DNA of 64,000 bases, from assembly GCF_003387475.1 (NCBI RefSeq), contig NZ_QUNO01000003.1:558001-622000 (forward strand). Direction: 5' to 3'. Every line of letters starts with the position of its first letter. The first letter of the stretch is position 1. The stretch is from Kutzneria buriramensis. Its GTDB lineage: Bacteria; Actinomycetota; Actinomycetes; Mycobacteriales; Pseudonocardiaceae. Below are positions 27,982-34,357 of the stretch, piece by piece. The notes beneath the pieces were generated by a model. That model saw only the letters and a list, made by a program, of their open reading frames with translations, had not been told where the DNA came from and made no database searches. A program made the translations under genes and the position numbers.

Positions 27982-29355
27982 TCAGCCGACTGCCGGGCGG
28001 ATGTTGCCGTTGTGGTGGAACACGTTGTCCGGGTCGTAGGCGGCCTTGATCCGGGCCAGCCGCTCGTACTTCGCCGGCCCATACGTGGCGCGGACGCGAT
28101 CCTGCTCGTACTCGGCCATGAAGTTCACGTAGCCGCCGGCATTGCTGGCGTACGGCACGAGCTTCTGCCACAGGTCCCGGGTCCAGGCACGTTCGGCCGG
28201 CAGCAGCTCGGCGACCGGGCAGAGGGCGGTGATGCCGACCATGTAGCCGGTGCGGCGCGCGCCGCCGAACGCGGTGGCGCCCTCTCCGACGGCGGTGTAC
28301 GCCCCGCCGAGGTAGGCGATCGGGGTGCCGGTCATCGGGGATGCCTTGCCGGGCAAGGCCGTCACGAGCACGTCGATGAGCTCGTCGGAGAGTTCCTCGG
28401 CGTAGACGGACTTCTCGTACGCGTGCACGCCGCGATACCCGTTGCCGTCGAGCATCTTCTGCAACTCGGTGTACGGCAACGGAGTCACCAGTTCGAACAG
28501 CGGCGGCAGCGCGCCGCGGACCCGCTGCGCGAGCGCGGCGAACGCCTCGGTGCCGTCGAAGCCGGCCAGTATCAACGTGTAGCCGACCTTGCCTTGGTGC
28601 TCGGCCGGCACGAACGGGGCCGGCGGCGCGGTCATGCCGACGGTCATCATGCCGGTGCCGGCGGGCAAGGTCGGTGCGAGATCCCGCACCGTGCGCAGGG
28701 CCTCGGCGCCGCGATCGAGCTCCCAGAAGAACATGCCGGCGTCCACCAGCGGGCCGACGAGGTGCAGCCGGTACTCGAATTCCGTGACGACACCGAAGTT
28801 CCCGCCGCCACCGCGCACCGCCCAGAACAGGTCCGGGTGCGAGGAGGCGGACGCCCGCACGACCCGTCCGTCGGCGAGAACCACCTCCGCCGACAGCAGG
28901 TTGTCCACCGACAGGCCGAACTTCGCCGTCAGCCAACCGAATCCGCCGCCGAGGGTGAGGCCGCCGATGCCGGTGTCGCTGTACGTGCCGGTCGGCACCG
29001 CGAGGCCGTGGGCCTGCGTGGCGGCGTCCACATCGGCGTTGGTGGCTCCGCCGCCGACGCGTGCGGTCCGCTGGACGGGATCGACGCGCACGGACCGCAG
29101 GCCGCTCAGATCGATCATCACGGCCCCGTCGGCGACGGCGGAGCCGGCGAGGCTGTGGCCGCCGCCGCGCACGGTGACGTCAAGATCGTTTGCCCGCGCG
29201 TACGCCAGGCCGGCCGCCACGTCGGCCGGGCCGGTGACCTGCGCGATCAGCGCCGGCTTGCGGTCGATGTCTCCGTTCCAGACGCGGCGGGCCTCGTCGT
29301 AGCCCGGGTCGCCGGGAACCAGCTGCGGGCACGGTGTGTCGGTGATGGGCGGCAT
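27982..29355 (-). CDS. FAD-linked oxidoreductase with BBE domain
   Basis: A 457-residue VAO/PCMH-fold flavoenzyme. The FAD domain has VRGGGHSLAG, whose His is the usual covalent flavin link, and GGLTLGGGFGWLT. The Cys that gives bi-covalent flavin in berberine-bridge-type enzymes is absent (PTGTYSDTG there), so a single link is expected. The C-terminal berberine-bridge segment KAAYDPDNVFHHNGNI is intact. Such enzymes oxidise sugars or secondary metabolites. ATG at 29355 lacks a good ribosome site; GTG nine codons upstream is an alternative. It shares an upstream motif with the MFS gene. Confidence 0.87.
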   Translation of the reverse strand: MPPITDTPCPQLVPGDPGYDEARRVWNGDIDRKPALIAQVTGPADVAAGLAYARANDLDVTVRGGGHSLAGSAVADGAVMIDLSGLRSVRVDPVQRTARVGGGATNADVDAATQAHGLAVPTGTYSDTGIGGLTLGGGFGWLTAKFGLSVDNLLSAEVVLADGRVVRASASSHPDLFWAVRGGGGNFGVVTEFEYRLHLVGPLVDAGMFFWELDRGAEALRTVRDLAPTLPAGTGMMTVGMTAPPAPFVPAEHQGKVGYTLILAGFDGTEAFAALAQRVRGALPPLFELVTPLPYTELQKMLDGNGYRGVHAYEKSVYAEELSDELIDVLVTALPGKASPMTGTPIAYLGGAYTAVGEGATAFGGARRTGYMVGITALCPVAELLPAERAWTRDLWQKLVPYASNAGGYVNFMAEYEQDRVRATYGPAKYERLARIKAAYDPDNVFHHNGNIRPAVG

Positions 29356-29416
29356 CGGCCCAGAATGACGCTGAACCGTCACCGCCGCGTCACGCGTAGC
29401 AACAGCCGACGCTTTT

Positions 29417-29460
29417 CCTGACGGCAGAAGGGAATTCCATCGTGTTCGACGATGCGAACA
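29417..29460. promoter_or_regulatory. Candidate regulatory sites upstream of the FAD oxidase
   Basis: TGTTCG and CGAACA form an 18-base inverted repeat (29443-29460). Next to it CCTGACGGC-AGAAGGGAAT (29417-29435) recurs, rearranged, in the MFS promoter at 30714-30736. Confidence 0.4.
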
Positions 29461-29471
29461 ACTGGTGACGG

Positions 29472-30695
29472 CTATCTGACGGGGCGGCGGCGAGCCTGGT
29501 ACCAGGTCAGGCTCGCCGCCGCCGCGACCAGTGTGCCGGTGATGCCGGCACCGGACAACACGTTCGGCGCGCCGAACGTCTCCGCGCAGACCCCGGCGAG
29601 CAGCAGACCCGTGCCCTGGGCGGTCCGCAGCGCCGTCACCGCCAGGCCGAAGGCCTGGCCACGGCCGTGATCCGGCACCGACTGCACGAACGCGGAGCGG
29701 GCGACCATGTGATAGGCCGACCCGATTCCGGACACGACCAGAAGGGCAACCATCACCGGTATGGAAGGGCGCAGGGCGCTCAGCACCAGCGGCACGCAGG
29801 CCATCACGGCGAGCGGTCCGAGCAGGGTGAGGCGACGGCCCGGCAGCAGCCGGCTGATCGCCCACATGCCGACGATCGTGCCGGCCGGGCCAGCGGCCAG
29901 CAGCAGGCCCACGCCGCCTTCGCCGCCGGTGACGTCCACGGCGTACGGCACCGCCAGCGCCTCGATCGTCACGTAGAAACCGGCGACGCAGGCCAGCAGC
30001 ACCAGCGCCCGCAGCTTCGGCGTCGTCCACACCGTGATCGCGCCCGTCACCAGCGAGGGCCACCACGGCTGCACCGGGTCGCGGACCGTCGGGAACGCCG
30101 GCACCGGGCGGTCGTGCACGCCGAGGCGGACGATCACCGCCGACACCAGGAACGTCGCCGCGTCCACCTGGAGGCCGCGGCCCGCGCCCATGCCGACGAT
30201 CACCAGGCCGCCGACCGCGAAGCCCAGCACCTGGGCGAGCTGGTCCACCATGTCCGCCGCGCCCGTGCCCAGCACGTAGCGGTCGCCACGCAGGATCGAC
30301 GCCAGCGTCGCCGCCCGCGCCGCGCTGAACGGCGCGCCGAGCGCGTGCACGCCCACCAGCAGGATGCACACCACCGACAGCGGCATCCCCGGCAACGCCA
30401 TGAGCGCCACCAGGATCGCCCGGGCCAGGTCCGTCGCCACCATCACCGTTCGACGCGGGTAGCGGTCCGCGATGCCCGCCAGCAGCGGCCCCGCGAACAG
30501 GTCCGGCAGGTACGTCAGCGCGTACGCCAGGGCGGTCAGACCCGGCGACTGCGTGCGGTCGAACACCAGCACCGACAGCGCGACCCGGGCGAACTGGTCG
30601 CCGATCACCGACAGCAGCTGGGCCGCGAACACGGCACGGAACTCGCGGAGCGCGAAGACGTCCGAATACCGCGCCGCTTGCTGCTCGCAGACCAT
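29472..30695 (-). CDS. MFS transporter, EntS-like
   Basis: A 407-residue major facilitator with about 12 transmembrane segments. The loop between helices 2 and 3 reads GIADRYPRRTVM, the MFS signature. The early QLLSVIGDQFARVALSVLVFD matches the MFS_3 exporters for siderophores and drugs. ATG at 30695 follows GGGAGGT. It is transcribed towards the FAD oxidase, so a joint role in making and exporting a small molecule is possible. Confidence 0.85.
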   Translation of the reverse strand: MVCEQQAARYSDVFALREFRAVFAAQLLSVIGDQFARVALSVLVFDRTQSPGLTALAYALTYLPDLFAGPLLAGIADRYPRRTVMVATDLARAILVALMALPGMPLSVVCILLVGVHALGAPFSAARAATLASILRGDRYVLGTGAADMVDQLAQVLGFAVGGLVIVGMGAGRGLQVDAATFLVSAVIVRLGVHDRPVPAFPTVRDPVQPWWPSLVTGAITVWTTPKLRALVLLACVAGFYVTIEALAVPYAVDVTGGEGGVGLLLAAGPAGTIVGMWAISRLLPGRRLTLLGPLAVMACVPLVLSALRPSIPVMVALLVVSGIGSAYHMVARSAFVQSVPDHGRGQAFGLAVTALRTAQGTGLLLAGVCAETFGAPNVLSGAGITGTLVAAAASLTWYQARRRPVR

Positions 30696-30713
30696 CCGCA
30701 CCTCCCCGAGTCC

Positions 30714-30743
30714 GGCATTCCCTTCTACCTGACGGCACGTCAA
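30714..30743 (-). promoter_or_regulatory. Putative MFS promoter with shared motif
   Basis: On the minus strand TTGACG (30738-30743) precedes GCCGTCAGGTAGAAGGGAAT. The parts GCCGTCAGG and AGAAGGGAAT both occur upstream of the FAD oxidase, one of them inverted relative to the other. Confidence 0.4.
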
Positions 30744-30788
30744 CAAACCGACGCCTGTCACCCGATGAGCGCAGCCCCGAAGCCTGCG

Positions 30789-30809
30789 ATGCTACGACAC
30801 TGGTAGCAT
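30789..30809. promoter_or_regulatory. Palindrome and -10 box at the fic start
   Basis: ATGCTAC and GTAGCAT are perfect seven-base arms around a seven-base spacer. The right arm contains TAGCAT, six bases upstream of the fic ATG, so a bound protein would cover the -10 of a leaderless fic transcript. Confidence 0.55.
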
Positions 30810-30815
30810 TTGTGG

Positions 30816-31949
30816 ATGCTCATCGCGACGCCCGAACTCGACGCGGACGATCTCCGTGTGCTCGCCGAGATCGAGGAGTACCGCGACAAGCTGCGGTTTC
30901 AGGTCCGCGACCACCCGAAGTGGGAGGGGCAGCTGCGTCGGAGCCTGGTCGCCAACGCCATCCAGGGCTCCAACTCCATCGAGAACATCCACGTCAGCTC
31001 GGCCGACGCCGCCGCGCTGGTCGAGGGCCAGGACATGTCCGCCGGCCTCGACGATCACACCCGGCGCGCGGTCGAGGGCTACTGCGACGCCCTCACGTGG
31101 GTGCAGCAGTCGGCCGCCATGGCGAACTTCGGCTACCACGAGATGCTGCTCAGCACCCTGCACTTCATGATCCAGAGTTACGACCTCGGCAAGTGGCCGG
31201 GCCGCTACCGCACGGGCGGGATCTTCGTCACCGGCCGGGACCCGCTCACCCCCGCGTACACCGGTCCCTCGCCGGATGTGGTGCCTCGGTTGATGGTCGA
31301 ACTGGTCGACTGGCTGAACACCGGCGACCTCGACGCGCCGGCGCTGGTGCGGGCGTCGATGGCCCACCTGAATCTCGTCAGCATCCACCCATGGCGGGAC
31401 GGCAACGGCCGGATGTCGCGCTGCCTGCACACGCTCGTGCTGGCCCAGGACAAGGTGCTGGCACCGGAGTTCTCCTCGATCGAGGAGTGGCTCGGCGACG
31501 GCACCAACACACTGGAGTACTACGCCGCGCTGCGCACCACCCGTCCGACCTGGGAGCCCGAAGCGGCCGACGCCCACCAGTGGATGCGGTTCTGTCTGCG
31601 GGCCCACCACCTCCAGGCGCAGACCGTGCAACGGCGGGTGGACCGGGCCCGGATGCTGTGGGGCGCCTTGGAAGCCGTCGCCATCGAGCACGAGCTCGAC
31701 GAGCGGGTGGTCTCCGCCCTCTACGCCGCCGCCGTCGGCGAGCTCCGTCGGGCCACGTATGCCAAGGACGAGAACCTCACCCGCGACCAGTCCGTACGCG
31801 ATCTCCAGCTACTACGGCAGCGTGCGCTGATCCGGTCCGTCGGCCACGCCCGGACTCAGCGCTGGGTCGCCGACGGCGAGATCGCCGAGGTCAACGAGGC
31901 GATCATCGCCCAGCTCCGCGGCCCGCTGGACGAGCCCTATCCCTCCTGA
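30816..31949 (+). CDS. Fic-domain protein with N-terminal autoinhibitory motif
   Basis: A 377-residue Fic protein, probably an AMP transferase or a related nucleotide transferase. The active motif HPWRDGNGRMSR lies at 191-202 with catalytic His 191. The flap GRYRTGGIFVTG is at about 129-140. SNSIEN at 52-57 matches the class II inhibitory helix (S/T)xxxE(G/N), whose Glu blocks the ATP gamma-phosphate. The C-terminal 150 residues look helical, perhaps a winged helix. It is convergent with the STAND ATPase and the two genes overlap by 13 bases at their 3' ends. ATG at 30816 fits a leaderless start. Confidence 0.9.
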   Translation: MLIATPELDADDLRVLAEIEEYRDKLRFQVRDHPKWEGQLRRSLVANAIQGSNSIENIHVSSADAAALVEGQDMSAGLDDHTRRAVEGYCDALTWVQQSAAMANFGYHEMLLSTLHFMIQSYDLGKWPGRYRTGGIFVTGRDPLTPAYTGPSPDVVPRLMVELVDWLNTGDLDAPALVRASMAHLNLVSIHPWRDGNGRMSRCLHTLVLAQDKVLAPEFSSIEEWLGDGTNTLEYYAALRTTRPTWEPEAADAHQWMRFCLRAHHLQAQTVQRRVDRARMLWGALEAVAIEHELDERVVSALYAAAVGELRRATYAKDENLTRDQSVRDLQLLRQRALIRSVGHARTQRWVADGEIAEVNEAIIAQLRGPLDEPYPS

Positions 31950-33958
31950 TCGGGCGAGGCCGCCCGTAGTTCCGCCAGGCCTTGCCGCGTGCGGTCGGCC
32001 AGGTCCCGCCACGCGCGGGCGATCTGCCGGAATTCGTCGCGGCGTCGGGGATCCCGCTTCTCCTCCCACCTCGCCGCGAACCTTGTCGAGGTGTCGATCC
32101 ATCTCTCGTCGATGGCCAGGGACTCGCCCATGAGTCGCATCGAGTCCGCCACCGTACGTGTCATTCTGTCGAGCTGCTGACCCCAACCACGGCACTGGGC
32201 GGCGTCGGACGAGCAGGTCTGCGCCAACTTGTCGAAGGCCTCCGCGAACGGATCCCGGGCTCCGCGGCAGTGCTCCGCGAGCCGCCGGCAGTCATCGGCG
32301 AGCCGCGTGAACTCGTCGGCGGCGCGGGTGAGGGCAGCAAGGCGTGGCTCGGCCACGAGCCTCTTCGCCATATCCTCCATATCCACCGCTATTCGCTGCG
32401 TGTCGGCGGCGGCTCCGGCGGCCATGTCGGCGAAGGCCCACGGCTGCCGCTTGTAGATCCGACGGACTCGGGAAAGGAATCGGGCCACCGCCGCCGCCCG
32501 GCGCATGACCACGGCGAGTTCGTGGACACGAACCGCGCTGTGCAGTGCGAGTTCGGCCGCGTCACCGCACAGTCGGCGGGCCCACGACTCCAGCGTCGCC
32601 CGCCCCTCCCACCGCTCCCTCAACAGGCGGTGATTCCGGCCCGTCGCCAGCGCTAGGTCGAGCCACGCCGACCGTTCGTCCGGCACCCCGTCGGTCACGT
32701 GATCGACGGCGTCTCGGAGGACCTCCAGCACCTCGCGCTCGACTTCGAGCCAGTCCATCGCTTCGTCATCGATCGCCTGGCGGGCCGCTGCCACGTAGCT
32801 GGACACCAGTCGTTCGAAAGCGTGGTCACGCTCGTCGGGATCGAAGTCTTGTTCGGCGCAGTCGGCGGCGAACAGGCGGATCAGGTCGTGTGTGCGGTAC
32901 CGACCCGCGCCGGCGAGCTCCAGGAGGTGCGCGTGGCGGAGGTCGCGGAGCAGGCGGCCGGCCTGTTGGGACGTCAGGTCGCCGCACAGAGCGGCGGCGG
33001 CATCGGCGCTGATCTCCTGGCACGGATGGAGGCCGATCAGGGAGAACATGCGGCTGAGGTCGCCCGACAGCGCACGGTGGGACAGCTCGAAGGCGCTGCG
33101 TACGGCCAGGTCGCCGACGGCGAGTTCGGCAAGGCGCTCGCGTTCGTCGCCCAAGGCCTGGGCCAGGTCGGCGACGGTCAGGTCCGGGTCGGTCTCCAGC
33201 AGCCGCCCGGCGATCCGAACGGCGAGCGGCAGCCGCCCGCACGAGGCGACGACCTCGCGGGCAGCTGCGGGCTCCGAAGCGACCCGCTCCCCACCCACCG
33301 TGGTGGCAAGCAACGCAAGCGCCTCGTCCTCGGTCAGGACGTCCAGCGGCAGCCGCAAAACGCCGTCGAGCCCGGCCAGGACGGTGCGGCTGGTGACGAT
33401 CACCAGCGAACTGCCGGACGCCGGCAGCAGCGGGCGGATCTGGCCCTCGTGACGGGCGTTGTCGAGCACGACGAGCAAGCGCCGGCGGCTGACGACGTCC
33501 CGGAACGCGGCGGCGCGGGCGTCGGTGTGGGCGGGGATGTCCTCGGCGGGAACCCCGAGGCTGCGCAGGAAACCCTCGACGACCTCGCCGGGCGGCGTCG
33601 GCGTCCGGCCGACGGTGTAGCCCAGGAGATCCGCGTACAGCTGCCCGTCGGGAAACCGGTCCTTGACCTGGTGCGCGGCGTGCACGGCCAGCGCGGTCTT
33701 GCCTACGCCGGCAGTGCCCTCGATGGCGGTGACGACCACCGCCGCGCCCGCGTCGGCCAGCCCGACCAGCCGCTCGACCTCGGCGTCCCGGCCGGTGAAG
33801 TCGTCGACGGGACGCGGCAGCTGGCGCGGGAACGTGCTCGGGTCGCGCAGCGCCATGGTGACGCTGCTGTTGACGATGGTGCTGTTCTGGATGTTGTGCC
33901 CGCCGACCGTGGCATGGTCGCCGACCGAAGCGTGGTCACCGGTCGTGCCCACTGCCAC
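31937..33958 (-). CDS. NB-ARC STAND ATPase (NLR-like) with N-terminal amyloid-type motif
   Basis: A 673-residue signal-transducing ATPase. Residues 12-28 (VGDHATVGGHNIQNSTI) nearly repeat the C-terminus of the upstream small protein. The NB-ARC domain covers about 50-370: P-loop GTAGVGKTA (81-89), Walker B LLVVLDNA (161-168), TSRT (189-192), GRLPLAVRIAG (241-251) and an MHD-like THD (356-358). The C-terminal 300 residues are all-helical, with no TPR, WD40 or LRR repeats that I can see. No BTAD or DNA-binding domain is present, so it is not an AfsR-type regulator. GTG at 33958 lies inside the last codons of the upstream gene, which implies coupling. I infer a sensor that oligomerises and templates the effector. 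Confidence 0.85.
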   Translation of the reverse strand: MAVGTTGDHASVGDHATVGGHNIQNSTIVNSSVTMALRDPSTFPRQLPRPVDDFTGRDAEVERLVGLADAGAAVVVTAIEGTAGVGKTALAVHAAHQVKDRFPDGQLYADLLGYTVGRTPTPPGEVVEGFLRSLGVPAEDIPAHTDARAAAFRDVVSRRRLLVVLDNARHEGQIRPLLPASGSSLVIVTSRTVLAGLDGVLRLPLDVLTEDEALALLATTVGGERVASEPAAAREVVASCGRLPLAVRIAGRLLETDPDLTVADLAQALGDERERLAELAVGDLAVRSAFELSHRALSGDLSRMFSLIGLHPCQEISADAAAALCGDLTSQQAGRLLRDLRHAHLLELAGAGRYRTHDLIRLFAADCAEQDFDPDERDHAFERLVSSYVAAARQAIDDEAMDWLEVEREVLEVLRDAVDHVTDGVPDERSAWLDLALATGRNHRLLRERWEGRATLESWARRLCGDAAELALHSAVRVHELAVVMRRAAAVARFLSRVRRIYKRQPWAFADMAAGAAADTQRIAVDMEDMAKRLVAEPRLAALTRAADEFTRLADDCRRLAEHCRGARDPFAEAFDKLAQTCSSDAAQCRGWGQQLDRMTRTVADSMRLMGESLAIDERWIDTSTRFAARWEEKRDPRRRDEFRQIARAWRDLADRTRQGLAELRAASPDQEG

Positions 33959-34028
33959 CGCCGGAGATGGTGCCGCTGACGGTGCTGTTCTGGATGTTGT
34001 GGCCCTGCACGGTGGCGTTGTCGCCGAC
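33878..34028. repeat. Pair of 48-bp direct repeats encoding the shared motif
   Basis: 33878-33925 (in the ATPase gene) and 33981-34028 (in the effector gene) match at about 40 of 48 positions, with the first 21 identical. They encode the same motif in the two proteins, read in different frames of the window, so the similarity is kept at DNA level. Confidence 0.9.
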
Positions 34029-34328
34029 GATGGCGGTCGCGCCGCCGGAGACCTGTTCGACCCACGGCTTGAGCGCCGTCGCGAAGCCGGGATCGGCGGC
34101 GTGCTGGTGGAGGTGCTCGGCGAGCGCCTGGACCGCCGCCTCGCTGGTCGGCGACGCCTCGACGGCGTCCAGCGCCCTGGTCGCCTCCTTGTCGCTGGAG
34201 AACCGGCCGCGCACCAGACCGGACAGCCCCGCCCACGCCTTCTTGCCGGCCTCGCTCGCCGCGCCCTCCGCGATCTTGCGGGCCAACAGCAGCGCCACCG
34301 CCACGCTGATCGTCACCGGATCGACCAT
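33936..34328 (-). CDS. Small putative membrane-active effector with C-terminal amyloid-type motif
   Basis: A 130-residue protein. Residues 5-20 are hydrophobic (VTISVAVALLLARKIA), followed by amphipathic helices up to about 92. The C-terminal tail holds VGDNATVQGHNIQNSTV (101-117), a beta-prone, Asn/Gln/Gly/Thr-rich motif, ending in a GGGSG spacer. The layout of a helical N-terminal toxin domain plus C-terminal amyloid motif matches Bell-type effectors paired with NLRs in bacterial amyloid signalling; that assignment is inference. ATG at 34328 follows AGGGAGGG. It lies 29 bases after the ftsI stop and overlaps the ATPase gene by 23 bases. Confidence 0.75.
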   Translation of the reverse strand: MVDPVTISVAVALLLARKIAEGAASEAGKKAWAGLSGLVRGRFSSDKEATRALDAVEASPTSEAAVQALAEHLHQHAADPGFATALKPWVEQVSGGATAIVGDNATVQGHNIQNSTVSGTISGGGSGHDR

Positions 34329-34357
34329 CGCCGCCCTCCCTGGGTCAGCCGACCACG

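Noticed and set aside
27982-30738. Fusion of MFS-region codons to the FAD oxidase
   Set aside because: The upstream part is the out-of-frame shadow of the MFS gene.
31937-33958. ATPase as an AfsR/SARP-type transcription activator
   Set aside because: No BTAD or DNA-binding domain; the N-terminus carries only the beta-prone motif.
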